From Pseudomonas sp. N40(2020) (GTDB taxonomy: Bacteria > Pseudomonadota > Gammaproteobacteria > Pseudomonadales > Pseudomonadaceae), in NCBI RefSeq assembly GCF_014472415.1, contig NZ_JACSZV010000057.1, positions 1 through 34,446 of the forward strand: a DNA stretch of 34,446 nucleotides, written 5' to 3'. Below, piece after piece: positions 18,255 through 28,049 of the stretch. The position numbers and the translations under genes were made by a program. Every line of letters starts with the position of its first letter. Positions within the stretch are counted from its first letter, which is position 1. The notes under the pieces are model-generated. The model was not told the origin of the DNA. It saw nothing but the letters and a program-made list of their open reading frames with translations, and did no database searches.

Positions 18255-18277
18255 AAAACCCGCACCAGGCGGGTTTT
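18255..18277 (-). terminator. Rho-independent terminator after cysS
   Basis: Stem AAAACCCGC / GCGGGTTTT with a five-base loop, followed on the minus strand by further T residues. It begins 22 bp beyond the cysS stop codon. The stem is symmetric, so it could act in both directions. Confidence 0.85.
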
Positions 18278-18298
18278 GTTTTAAAGCAGATCAGACGA

Positions 18299-19681
18299 TC
18301 AGTCAGCCAGACGCCAGGTCGTGCCGCCCTTGCCATCTTCCAGCACCACGCCCATGGCGGTGAGCTGGTCGCGGATGCGGTCGGACTCAACCCAGTCCTT
18401 GCCGGCCCGTGCCGCCAGGCGCGCCGCAATCAGCGCATCGACTTCAGCCGCATCGACACGCCCTTCAGCGCCCGCCTGCAAGAAATCATCGGCCTCAAGC
18501 TGCAACACGCCCAACACACTGGCCAGTTCTTTCAGACGCGCCGCCAGACCGGCCGCTGCATTGAGATCGCTCTCACGCAGACGGTTGATCTCACGCACCA
18601 TCTCGAACAGCACCGCGCAGGCTTCCGGCGTACCGAAGTCGTCGTTCATCACCGAGGTGAAACGCTCGACGAACGCTTCGCCGCCGGCCGGCGCGACAGT
18701 CGGCAGGCCTTTCAACGCGTGGTAGAAACGCTCGAGGGCGCCTTTGGCGTCCTTGAGGTTGTCTTCCGAGTAGTTGATCGCGCTGCGGTAGTGGCTCGAC
18801 ACCAGCAGGTAACGCACGACTTCCGGGTGGTACTTGTCGAGCACGTCGCGAATGGTGAAGAAGTTGTTCAAAGACTTGGACATCTTCTCGCCATTGATGC
18901 GAATCATGCCGCAATGCATCCACGCGTTGGCGTAGGTCTTGCCGGTGGCTGCTTCGCTCTGGGCGATTTCGTTTTCGTGGTGCGGGAATTCCAGATCGCT
19001 GCCGCCACCATGAATGTCGAACGTCTCACCCAGGCAGCAGGTCGACATCACCGAGCACTCGATGTGCCAGCCCGGACGCCCGGCGCCCCACGGCGATTCC
19101 CAGCTCGGCTCGCCCGGCTTGACGCCTTTCCACAGCACGAAGTCCAGCGGATCTTCCTTGGCTTCGTCGACCTCGATCCGCGCACCGATGCGCAGGTCTT
19201 CGATCTTCTTGCGCGACAGCTTGCCGTAGCCCATGAACTTGCCGACGCGGTAGTACACGTCGCCATTGCCCGGGGCGTAGGCGTAGCCCTTGTCGATCAG
19301 GGTCTGGATCATCGCGTGCATGCCCGGAATGTGATCCGTGGCGCGCGGTTCCATATCCGGCTTCTTGATGTTCAGGCGCGCTTCGTCTTCGTGCATCGCC
19401 GCGATCATGCGCTCGGTCAACGCTTCGAACGATTCGCCGTTCTCATTGGCCCGGTTGATGATCTTGTCGTCGATGTCGGTGATGTTACGCACGTAGGTCA
19501 GGTTGTAACCGCTGAACCGCAACCAGCGGGTCACCAGGTCGAACGCGACCATGCTGCGGCCGTGGCCCAGGTGGCAGTAGTCGTACACGGTCATCCCGCA
19601 GACGTACATGCGCACGTTGTTGCCATCGAGCGGCTTGAAGACTTCTTTGCTCTTGGTGAGCGTGTTGTAGATCGTCAGCAC
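18299..19681 (-). CDS. cysS: Cysteinyl-tRNA synthetase
   Basis: Class I aminoacyl-tRNA synthetase that charges tRNA-Cys; 460 residues, normal for the family. The HIGH-equivalent motif reads HLGHGRS within MTVYDYCHLGHGRS (about 31-43). The KMSKS loop is exact (GEKMSKSLNN, about 265-275). Zinc-site residues are recognisable as Cys28 in YVCGMTVY and Cys/His in WHIECSVMS and PHHENE. The start is a GTG at 19681 with AAGGA about 7 bases upstream. It lies 21 bp after glnS, so the two synthetase genes are probably co-transcribed, and it is followed by a terminator. Confidence 0.97.
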   Translation of the reverse strand: MLTIYNTLTKSKEVFKPLDGNNVRMYVCGMTVYDYCHLGHGRSMVAFDLVTRWLRFSGYNLTYVRNITDIDDKIINRANENGESFEALTERMIAAMHEDEARLNIKKPDMEPRATDHIPGMHAMIQTLIDKGYAYAPGNGDVYYRVGKFMGYGKLSRKKIEDLRIGARIEVDEAKEDPLDFVLWKGVKPGEPSWESPWGAGRPGWHIECSVMSTCCLGETFDIHGGGSDLEFPHHENEIAQSEAATGKTYANAWMHCGMIRINGEKMSKSLNNFFTIRDVLDKYHPEVVRYLLVSSHYRSAINYSEDNLKDAKGALERFYHALKGLPTVAPAGGEAFVERFTSVMNDDFGTPEACAVLFEMVREINRLRESDLNAAAGLAARLKELASVLGVLQLEADDFLQAGAEGRVDAAEVDALIAARLAARAGKDWVESDRIRDQLTAMGVVLEDGKGGTTWRLAD

Positions 19682-19702
19682 TTTAATTTCCTTGACGCTG
19701 AA

Positions 19703-21400
<1,698 letters not shown>

Positions 21401-21541
21401 AGGATCCTTGACTTACATGTGCGCGGCCGCAGAGAGGGGCCAGACAAAACAAAGCCGCTATCATAGCCGATGCTGTCAAGGGGCTGACAGAGCAGGCCCT
21501 ATAAAGGAACGCATTTAATCGCCGGGAATTGAAAAACAGCC

Positions 21542-21569
21542 TCGAAATTCGCGCCTGTCACGCTAAACT
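21542..21569 (+). promoter_or_regulatory. Candidate sigma-70 promoter of ppiB-lpxH
   Basis: TCGAAA (21542-21547) and TAAACT (21564-21569), spaced 16 bp, are each a four-of-six match to the -35 and -10 consensus. They lie about 80 bp before ppiB. The rest of the 250-bp glnS/ppiB gap shows only an inverted repeat CTGTCA...TGACAG (21473-21490). Confidence 0.35.
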
Positions 21570-21651
21570 GCGCACCTTGGCCAAAGCAGGCTGAACCGGT
21601 TTTGGGGCTCAATGTCCGATAACCACGAATTCCTTATGAAGAGTAATGACC

Positions 21652-22158
21652 ATGACTCAAGTCAAACTGACCACCAACCATGGCGACATCGTCATCGAAC
21701 TGAACGCTGAAAAGGCGCCGACCACCGTCGCCAACTTCATCGAGTACGTTAACGCCGGTCACTACGAAAACACTGTTTTCCACCGTGTAATCGGTAACTT
21801 CATGATCCAGGGCGGCGGTTTTGAGCCAGGCATGAAGGAAAAGAAAGACAAGCGTCCAAGCATCCAGAACGAAGCTGACAACGGTCTTTCCAACGACAAG
21901 TACACCGTTGCCATGGCGCGCACCATGGAGCCGCATTCGGCTTCCGCGCAGTTCTTCATCAACGTGGCTGACAACAGCTTCCTGAACCACAGCGCCAAGA
22001 CCACCCAAGGCTGGGGTTACGCCGTGTTCGGTAAAGTGACCGCCGGTACCGACGTTGTCGACAAGATCAAAGGTGTTTCGACCACTTCCAAGGCCGGCCA
22101 CCAGGACGTACCAGCAGACGACGTGATCATCGAGAAAGCCGAGATCATCGAAGCGTGA
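21652..22158 (+). CDS. ppiB: Cytoplasmic peptidyl-prolyl cis-trans isomerase B (cyclophilin)
   Basis: Cyclophilin-type prolyl isomerase of 168 residues, without signal peptide, so cytoplasmic. Conserved active-site segments are visible: FHRVIGNFMIQGG (about 43-55, catalytic Arg), MARTMEPHSASAQFFIN (about 87-104) and the WGYAVFGKV strand. The start at 21652 is preferred to the ATG at 21646 because GAAGAG sits eight bases upstream of the former and only two from the latter. It overlaps lpxH by four bases (GTGA). Confidence 0.95.
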   Translation: MTQVKLTTNHGDIVIELNAEKAPTTVANFIEYVNAGHYENTVFHRVIGNFMIQGGGFEPGMKEKKDKRPSIQNEADNGLSNDKYTVAMARTMEPHSASAQFFINVADNSFLNHSAKTTQGWGYAVFGKVTAGTDVVDKIKGVSTTSKAGHQDVPADDVIIEKAEIIEA

Positions 22159-22901
22159 TATTGCTGATTTCAGACTTGCATCTGGAAGAGGAGCGCCCGG
22201 ACATAACCCGGGCGTTTCTGGATTTGCTCTCCGGACGCGCCCGCTCGGCGAGTGCGTTGTACATTCTGGGCGACTTCTTCGAGGCGTGGATTGGCGACGA
22301 TGCCATGACGCCCTTCCAGCGCTCCATCTGCCAGGCCCTGCGCGAATTGAGCGACAGCGGCACGGCCATCTTTCTGATGCACGGCAATCGCGACTTCATG
22401 CTCGGCAAGGCCTTCTGCAAACAGGCGGGCTGCACGCTGTTGAAGGACCCGAGTGTCGTGCAGTTTTACGGCGAACCGGTGCTGTTGATGCACGGCGACA
22501 GCCTCTGCACCCGCGACGTCGGCTATATGAAGCTGCGTCGTTACCTGCGCAACCCGATCACCCTGTTTATCCTGCGGAACCTGCCTTTAAGCACCCGCCA
22601 CAAACTGGCGCGCAAGCTGCGCAGCGAAAGCCGGGCGCAGGTGCGGATGAAGGCCAATGACATTGTCGATGTCACGCCGGAAGAGATTCCGCGGATCATG
22701 CAGGCATTTGGCGTGAAAACCCTGATTCACGGGCACACCCATCGCCCGGCGATCCATAAACTGCAGCTCGGTGAGCAAGCGGCGAAGCGGATTGTGCTAG
22801 GGGATTGGGATCGTCAGGGTTGGGCGTTGCAGGTGGATGAAAACGGCTATGCGTTAGCGCCATTCGACTTCGCCCCGCCACTGGCTTTGCCGCACGGCTG
22901 A
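22155..22901 (+). CDS. lpxH: UDP-2,3-diacylglucosamine diphosphatase
   Basis: Peripheral-membrane metallophosphoesterase of lipid A synthesis that hydrolyses UDP-2,3-diacylglucosamine to lipid X and UMP. It has 248 residues. Metal-binding residues are in place: Asp7 and His9 (SDLHL), Asp40 (LGD), Asn78-Arg79-Asp80 (HGNRD), His113 (LMHGDS) and the IHGHTHRP motif near 194-201. The start is a GTG whose bases overlap the ppiB stop, so translation is coupled. The ppiB-lpxH order is common in gamma-proteobacteria. Confidence 0.96.
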   Translation: MILLISDLHLEEERPDITRAFLDLLSGRARSASALYILGDFFEAWIGDDAMTPFQRSICQALRELSDSGTAIFLMHGNRDFMLGKAFCKQAGCTLLKDPSVVQFYGEPVLLMHGDSLCTRDVGYMKLRRYLRNPITLFILRNLPLSTRHKLARKLRSESRAQVRMKANDIVDVTPEEIPRIMQAFGVKTLIHGHTHRPAIHKLQLGEQAAKRIVLGDWDRQGWALQVDENGYALAPFDFAPPLALPHG

Positions 22902-22911
22902 AGATCGCTAC

Positions 22912-23073
22912 CCCCTCACCCCAGCCCTCTCCCCCAGGGGGGCGAGGGGGAAAGGGAGCCGATCTCTGTGCTTTTCAAAACCTGAGTTCGACTGAAGTCT
23001 GTCAGGTCGATGTATCCCGAACATCCACCACGGTCAGTCCCCTCTCCCTCCGGGAGAGGGTTAGGGTGAGGGG
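22912..23073. repeat. MITE-like element, copy 3
   Basis: 162 bp with the same CCCCTCACCCCAGCCCTCTC and GAGAGGGTTAGGGTGAGGGG ends and the inner ACCTGA...TCAGGT dyad as copies 1 and 2, but with a more diverged inner segment and G-rich insertion near the left hairpin. It fills the gap between the convergent lpxH and emrB genes. Confidence 0.87.
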
Positions 23074-23082
23074 CTTTTGACC

Positions 23083-24612
23083 TTAATGCCCGGAAGCAGC
23101 CGGCCCTGCCTTGGCAGCAAACGGCGGCTTCGCCAGCCACACAATCAGAATCAACCCCATGAAGCCCCACCCGAGCAACGTGAAGTAATCCACGGTGGAG
23201 AGCATGTACGCCTGACTCGTCAGGATCTGATCCATCTGCGCGTAAGCCGAATGACTCGCCCCGCCCAGTTGATTCAACGTCTCACGGGTCGCCGGCTCAT
23301 AGGTGCTGATGCTTTCACTCATGTACGCATGATGCTGATCAGCCCGGCGAATCCAGATCCACGTGGTCAACGACGCGGCAAAGCTGCCGCCCAGTGTCCG
23401 CAGGAAGGTCGCCAGGCCCGCACCGTCGGCAATCTGGCTCGGCGGCAAGTCCGACATCAGAATGCTCAAGGTCGGCATGAAGAACAGCGCCACACCAATG
23501 CCCATGAACAGTTGCACCAGAGCGATGTGCTGGAAGTCCACTTCATTGGTGAACCCGGCGCGCATGAAGCAGCTCAGGCCAATCGCCAGAAACGCCAGCC
23601 CGGCCAGCAAGCGCAGATCGAACTTGTTCGCGTACTTGCCGACAAACGGCGACAGCAGCACCGGCAGAATGCCGATCGGCGCCACGGCCAGACCCGCCCA
23701 GGTCGCGGTGTAACCCATTTGCGTCTGCAACCACTGCGGCAGGATCAGGTTGATGCCGAAGAACCCGGCGTAACCCAACACCAGCACAATCGTGCCGATA
23801 CGGAAGTTACGGTGCGCGAACAGCCGCAGATTCACCACCGGATGCTGATCGGTCATTTCCCAGATGACGAACACCGCCAGGGCAATCACCGAAATCGCTG
23901 CGCCGATGATGATGAAGTTCGATTCGAACCAGTCCAGGTCATTGCCTTTGTCGAGGATCACCTGCAAGGCACCGACGCCGATGATCAGCGAGATCAGCCC
24001 AACGTAATCCATCGGCTGACGACTGGTCACCACCGGCCGCTTGGCCAGTTGCGAACGCACCACCATCACCGCAAAGATCCCGATGGGTACGTTGATGAAA
24101 AAGATCCACGGCCAGCTGTAGCTGTCGGTGATCCAGCCACCGAGAATCGGCCCGGCAATTGGTGCGACCACCGTGACCATCGCCAGCAACGCCAAAGCCA
24201 TCCCCCGTTTCGCAGGGGGATAAACGGCGATCAACAGGGTTTGTGTCATCGGATAAAGCGGCCCGGCCACCAGGCCTTGCAGCACGCGGAAGCCGATCAA
24301 CTCGGGCATCGACGTCGAGATACCGCAGAGAAACGAGGCCAGCACAAACAGAATGGTGGCCCAGAGAAACAGCTTCACCTCACCGAAACGCCGACTGAGC
24401 CAACCGGTCAGCGGCAGCGCAATTGCGTTGCTCACGGCAAACGAGGTGATCACCCAGGTGCCCTGCTCCGAACTCACCCCCAGGTTGCCGGAAATCGTCG
24501 GCAATGCCACGTTGGCGATGGTGGTGTCGAGCACTTGCATGAAGGTCGCCAGCGACAGGCCGATGGTGCTGAGCAACAGGCTGGGCGGCGTGAAAGAGGC
24601 GTTATTGCTCAT
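23083..24612 (-). CDS. emrB: EmrB/QacA-type drug:H+ antiporter (DHA2 family MFS)
   Basis: Inner-membrane pump of a tripartite multidrug exporter; 509 residues with about fourteen predicted helices. The DHA2 signature in TM1, VLDTTIANVALPTI, is at about 28-41. Motif C-like PIAGPILGGWITDSYSWPWIF is near 150-170, and the motif-A region reads LTGWLSRRFGEVKLF (about 73-87). It is the last gene of the marR-OMF-emrA-emrB operon, 52 bp after emrA. Substrates in this family are hydrophobic drugs, uncouplers or organic acids; the exact range cannot be read here. Confidence 0.94.
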   Translation of the reverse strand: MSNNASFTPPSLLLSTIGLSLATFMQVLDTTIANVALPTISGNLGVSSEQGTWVITSFAVSNAIALPLTGWLSRRFGEVKLFLWATILFVLASFLCGISTSMPELIGFRVLQGLVAGPLYPMTQTLLIAVYPPAKRGMALALLAMVTVVAPIAGPILGGWITDSYSWPWIFFINVPIGIFAVMVVRSQLAKRPVVTSRQPMDYVGLISLIIGVGALQVILDKGNDLDWFESNFIIIGAAISVIALAVFVIWEMTDQHPVVNLRLFAHRNFRIGTIVLVLGYAGFFGINLILPQWLQTQMGYTATWAGLAVAPIGILPVLLSPFVGKYANKFDLRLLAGLAFLAIGLSCFMRAGFTNEVDFQHIALVQLFMGIGVALFFMPTLSILMSDLPPSQIADGAGLATFLRTLGGSFAASLTTWIWIRRADQHHAYMSESISTYEPATRETLNQLGGASHSAYAQMDQILTSQAYMLSTVDYFTLLGWGFMGLILIVWLAKPPFAAKAGPAASGH

Positions 24613-24664
24613 TGTGAATCCTTTGGAACCTGATTGGCACTGCGCCCTTGTGGGAGCGACGGTG

Positions 24665-25867
24665 TCAGCGTTGCGCGGTTTTGCTGGCCGCAGCGCTGTT
24701 GTCGTGGATCAGCTGAGCGATCATCGCGTCGGCTTCGGCCAGTTGACGGTCGTAGACGTTGGTGCTGAACGAGGCTTTCTGCGGCGGTTGCTGAGCCAGT
24801 ACCGGGCCGCTCTGGTCGTGCAGATTGACTTCGACGTTGGTCGACAGGCCCACCCGCAGCGGGTGCTTGGCCAGTTCTTCGGCGTTGATGTGAATCCGTA
24901 CCGGAACACGTTGCACGATCTTGATCCAGTTACCGGTGGCGTTCTGCGCAGGCAACAAAGCAAACGCGCTGCCGGTGCCGGCACCGAGGCTGTCGACGGT
25001 GCCGCTGTATTTCACGTCGCTGCCATAGATGTCGGACTCGATGTCGACTGGCTGACCGATGCGCATGTCACGCAGTTGGGTTTCCTTGAAGTTGGCATCG
25101 ATCCACAGTTGATCCAGTGGAATCACCGCCATCAGCGCGGTGCCCGGTTGTACGCGCTGACCGAGTTGCACGGTGCGTTTGGCGACGTAACCGGTGACTG
25201 GCGCGATCAAGGTGCTGCGCGCATTGGTCAGGTAAGCCTGACGCAGATCCGCAGCAGCCGACATCACGTCCGGGTGCGACGACACCACGGTGTCATCGAC
25301 CAGCGCGCTGCTGGTTTTCAGTTGTTGTTTGGCGTTGGCCAGGGCGTTTTGCGCCGAGGTCAGGTCGTCGCGAGCGTGGGACAGTTCTTCTTGGGAAATC
25401 GCCCCGCCAGCGGCGAGATTCTTCCGGCGATTGAAGTTGTCCTGCGCCTTCTGCACTTCAGCCTGTTGCGCATTGACCTGGGCTTTCATGCCATCGACGT
25501 TGCTGTACAGGCCACGCACCTGACGCACGGTGCGCGCCAGTTTCGCCTGAGCACTTTGCAGGCCGACTTCAGCGTCGTTGGGGTCAAAGTTGATCAGCAC
25601 CTGACCTTCGTGGACTAGGTCGCCATCGTCAGCGCCGATGCTGACCACAGTGCCGGTCACCAGCGGGGTGATTTCCACGACGTTGCCGTTGACGTAGGCG
25701 TCGTCGGTGCTTTCGTTAAAGCGCCCGATGAATTCGTGATACGCCCAGACGCCGCCAACGGCGAGAAGGACGATAACCGCCAGCACCAGCAGCATCACTT
25801 TGCGTTTGCGCGGATTGCCGGTGTCTGGGGTGTTGTCTGGAGCTTGAGTGTTTTCGGCAGTGGCCAT
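24665..25867 (-). CDS. emrA: EmrA-type periplasmic adaptor (HlyD family)
   Basis: Membrane-fusion protein of 400 residues connecting EmrB to the outer-membrane channel. A cytoplasmic N-terminus with a basic patch (PRKRK) precedes a single membrane anchor at about 25-47. The family hallmark STDDAYVNGNVVEITPLVTG follows (about 53-72). A coiled-coil hairpin spans about 95-200, and the barrel-sandwich and beta-barrel regions (QRVQPGTALMAVIPL, WIDANFKETQL) follow. It lies 15 bp after the outer-membrane lipoprotein gene. Confidence 0.94.
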   Translation of the reverse strand: MATAENTQAPDNTPDTGNPRKRKVMLLVLAVIVLLAVGGVWAYHEFIGRFNESTDDAYVNGNVVEITPLVTGTVVSIGADDGDLVHEGQVLINFDPNDAEVGLQSAQAKLARTVRQVRGLYSNVDGMKAQVNAQQAEVQKAQDNFNRRKNLAAGGAISQEELSHARDDLTSAQNALANAKQQLKTSSALVDDTVVSSHPDVMSAAADLRQAYLTNARSTLIAPVTGYVAKRTVQLGQRVQPGTALMAVIPLDQLWIDANFKETQLRDMRIGQPVDIESDIYGSDVKYSGTVDSLGAGTGSAFALLPAQNATGNWIKIVQRVPVRIHINAEELAKHPLRVGLSTNVEVNLHDQSGPVLAQQPPQKASFSTNVYDRQLAEADAMIAQLIHDNSAAASKTAQR

Positions 25868-25882
25868 GACAAATACCTTGAA

Positions 25883-27352
25883 TTAGTTGTGCGACGTGGC
25901 TGGGGTGGCGTTGGCTGCGGTCAGGGTCTGCCCCTCGAAGCCGCCGCCCAGCGCTTGCATCAGTTGAATCGACAGGTCGATCTGCTCGGCATTGAGGTTG
26001 GCCAATTGACGCTGGGCCTGGAGCAATTGCTGCTCGATGCTGAGCACGTCCAGGTAGTTGCCGATGCCGGAACCGTAACGCTGGACGACGGTGTTGTAAG
26101 AGTCCTGAGCAATGTCGGTGGCGTGTTGCTGCGCGCCGATCTGCCGGCCGATGTCACGCAACTGATTGATCGTGTCGCTGACATCGCCCAGTGCTTTCAC
26201 CAGACTTTTGTTGTACTGCGCCACCGCCAGATCGTAATCGGCGTCGCGCGCATCGAGGTTGGCGCGCAGGCGTCCGCCATCGAAGATCGGCACCGAAATG
26301 GTCGGGGCAATATTGAAGAAGCGACTGGCCGAACCGAACATCGCGTCACCCAAAAGGGATTCGGCGCCGGCCGAGGCCGTCAGGTTCAGGTTCGGATAGA
26401 ACTGGGTCTTCGCCGAGTCGATGTCCTTGCTCGCCGCCTCTACCCGCCAGCGGGCGGCAACCAGATCCGGGCGACGACCGAGCAGTTCGGCCGGTAACAC
26501 CGAAGGCACCGCCACGGCGCTGGCCTGCAACACTTTTGGTCGGGCGATTTCGTTACCGCGATCCGGGCCTTTGCCGAGCAACACGGCCAAGGTGATTTTC
26601 GCGCTGTTCAGGCGTTTTTCCGCATCGATCAGGCTGGCTTCGGAACTCGCTTCCAGGCTCTGGGTTTGCTGGAACTGATACTGGCTGTCGATCCCGGAAC
26701 TCAGGCGACGCTGGCTCAAATCGAGCATCTGTTTGGTGCGCTTGAGGTCTTCGTTGGCCAGGTCATAGACGATGTGCGCCTGACCGAGATCGCTGTAAGC
26801 ACGGGCCACGTCGGCGGCGAGGGTCAGCTCTGCAGCCTGGCGGTCGACTTCGGCGGCACGGGCCTGACCGAGGGCGGCTTCCCACGCATCACGCTGGCCG
26901 CCCCACAAATCGAAGTTGTAATTGAAGCCGGCGCTGACATTACGCACGGTGGCGTAGGCATCGCCCTGCCCCCGCGGATCCTGATCCTTGGCCAGACGCG
27001 AACGGCTGATGCCGGCGCTGGCGTCGAGGGTCGGATAACGCGCGGCATCGGCGGCATACGCGGCGGCGCTGGCTTGATGGGCGCGGGCTGCGGCGATCTG
27101 CATGTCCGGGCTGTCGTGCAGCGCTTCGCGGATCAAACCGTCGAGTTGCGGGTCGCCGAGGCTGGTCCACCAGTCGCTTTTCGGCCACGCGGCCGGCGAC
27201 AGGGTTACGCCGTTAAGGGATTGGCCGACTTTCAGGTTTTGCGCATCAAGATTTTTGCCTTGGGTGTCGAGGCCGCTGTAGTTGGCGCAACCGGCGAGGA
27301 TCATCGCCGACAGCACGAGGGTCAGGCTGCTGCGCAAGGTTTTACCGCTCAT
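25883..27352 (-). CDS. Outer-membrane efflux lipoprotein (NodT/OprM family)
   Basis: TolC-like channel of the Emr-type exporter. The ATG at 27352 is chosen because AGGTG lies about seven bases upstream; a GTG at 27361 would put that site inside the gene. The protein is 489 residues. A signal peptide with lipobox LAGC is near residues 18-21, so the mature protein should be lipid-anchored at the cysteine. Two repeated OEP domains with long helices follow (about 60-250 and 270-460), including the typical RPDLVAARWRVEAA segment. The start overlaps the marR 3' end by 11 bases. Having a dedicated outer-membrane gene in the operon distinguishes this set from E. coli emrAB, which borrows TolC. Confidence 0.92.
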   Translation of the reverse strand: MSGKTLRSSLTLVLSAMILAGCANYSGLDTQGKNLDAQNLKVGQSLNGVTLSPAAWPKSDWWTSLGDPQLDGLIREALHDSPDMQIAAARAHQASAAAYAADAARYPTLDASAGISRSRLAKDQDPRGQGDAYATVRNVSAGFNYNFDLWGGQRDAWEAALGQARAAEVDRQAAELTLAADVARAYSDLGQAHIVYDLANEDLKRTKQMLDLSQRRLSSGIDSQYQFQQTQSLEASSEASLIDAEKRLNSAKITLAVLLGKGPDRGNEIARPKVLQASAVAVPSVLPAELLGRRPDLVAARWRVEAASKDIDSAKTQFYPNLNLTASAGAESLLGDAMFGSASRFFNIAPTISVPIFDGGRLRANLDARDADYDLAVAQYNKSLVKALGDVSDTINQLRDIGRQIGAQQHATDIAQDSYNTVVQRYGSGIGNYLDVLSIEQQLLQAQRQLANLNAEQIDLSIQLMQALGGGFEGQTLTAANATPATSHN

Positions 27353-27824
27353 TGTGTTCACCTAACCGCTGGATAGTGATCGGGTCACCGGCTGCCAGCA
27401 GAATTTTCTTGAGGATGTATTCCAGGGTCTTCAACTCGTCCGGAGTGACGGCGCCGGCCAATTCATTCATTGCATCGGCGCCGATGTGCGGCAGGCGATC
27501 GGCCAGTTGCTGGCCTTGCTCGGTCAGTTTCAGTTGCACTTGACGGCGATCGCCTTCGCTGCGTTGGCGAACCAGGAAACCTTTCTGCTCCAGACGATCG
27601 AGCATCCGCGTCATCGAACCGCTGTCCAGCGACAGATGCCGGCACAGCTCGGCCGGGGTGTCGACGCCGAACTGGGCCATGATGATCAACACCTTGAACT
27701 GCGCGGCGGTGATGCCGTGGGGTTCCATGTGGGTGTCGATGATCCGGTCCTTGAGCAGCGCAGCACGGCCAAGCAACAGGCCGAGATGGCAGTGTTTGAA
27801 TTCGTCCGGGGTGAAATGCTTCAT
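27342..27824 (-). CDS. MarR-family repressor of the emr-type efflux operon
   Basis: Winged-helix regulator of 160 residues. The recognition region is TPAELCRHLSLDSGSMTRMLDRLEQKGFLVRQ (in parts, about 57-88), followed by the wing RSEGDRRQVQLKLTEQG (about 89-105), both typical of MarR/EmrR. It is the first gene of the efflux operon, with AGGTGAG a few bases before the ATG. Two palindromes directly upstream are the obvious operators, so autorepression together with repression of the pump is likely, relieved by a pump substrate. Confidence 0.93.
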   Translation of the reverse strand: MKHFTPDEFKHCHLGLLLGRAALLKDRIIDTHMEPHGITAAQFKVLIIMAQFGVDTPAELCRHLSLDSGSMTRMLDRLEQKGFLVRQRSEGDRRQVQLKLTEQGQQLADRLPHIGADAMNELAGAVTPDELKTLEYILKKILLAAGDPITIQRLGEHNER

Positions 27825-27838
27825 TTGCTCACCTAATA

Positions 27839-27852
27839 ACTGCCTAGGCAGT
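27839..27852. promoter_or_regulatory. MarR operator O1
   Basis: Perfect 14-base palindrome ACTGCCTAGGCAGT lying between the predicted transcription start and the marR ATG. Its centre is 33 bp (three helical turns) from the matching site at 27872-27885. Binding by the adjacent MarR protein is inferred. Confidence 0.8.
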
Positions 27853-27866
27853 GAATATATGTCGAG

Positions 27867-27894
27867 ATGTTACTGCCTAGGCAGCGAATGTCAA
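27867..27894 (-). promoter_or_regulatory. Sigma-70 promoter of the marR-efflux operon
   Basis: On the minus strand TTGACA (27889-27894) and TAACAT (27867-27872) are spaced by 16 bp. The -35 is a full consensus match and the -10 matches at four positions. The spacer is almost entirely operator O2. Confidence 0.7.
27872..27885. promoter_or_regulatory. MarR operator O2
   Basis: ACTGCCTAGGCAGC, identical to O1 except the last base. It sits in the spacer of the predicted promoter, where a bound dimer would block RNA polymerase. Confidence 0.8.
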
Positions 27895-27956
27895 ACAAAT
27901 AGTTAGGAAGCTTTGTAATTGGCGGATAGGTGGTGGGGCTTCAGAAGCCAAAAGCA

Positions 27957-28033
27957 AAAGATCGCAACCATCGGCAGCGCCTACAGGGATTGAGTAAACC
28001 CTTGTTGGAGCTGCCGACGGCTGCGATCTTTTG
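27957..28033. repeat. REP family B inverted pair, diverged copy
   Basis: Arms 27957-27989 and 28000-28033 are imperfect inverted copies of the family seen at 14594-14685 (shared core GATCGCA...CGGCAGC.CCTAC). They fill the gap between the efflux-operon promoter and the tamB stop codon. No other terminator for tamAB is visible, so this hairpin may mark the mRNA 3' end. Confidence 0.8.
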
Positions 28034-28049
28034 ATCTTTCAGAGGTGAA

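Noticed and set aside
21460..21479. TTGACA and TATGAT upstream of glnS as a promoter
   Set aside because: The two hexamers are only 8 bp apart, which is not a workable sigma-70 spacing; they cannot be paired.
23077..24633. Plus-strand open frame of 518 codons opposite emrB
   Set aside because: Product is dominated by Gln, His, Arg and Asp, the antisense of hydrophobic codons in a membrane protein.
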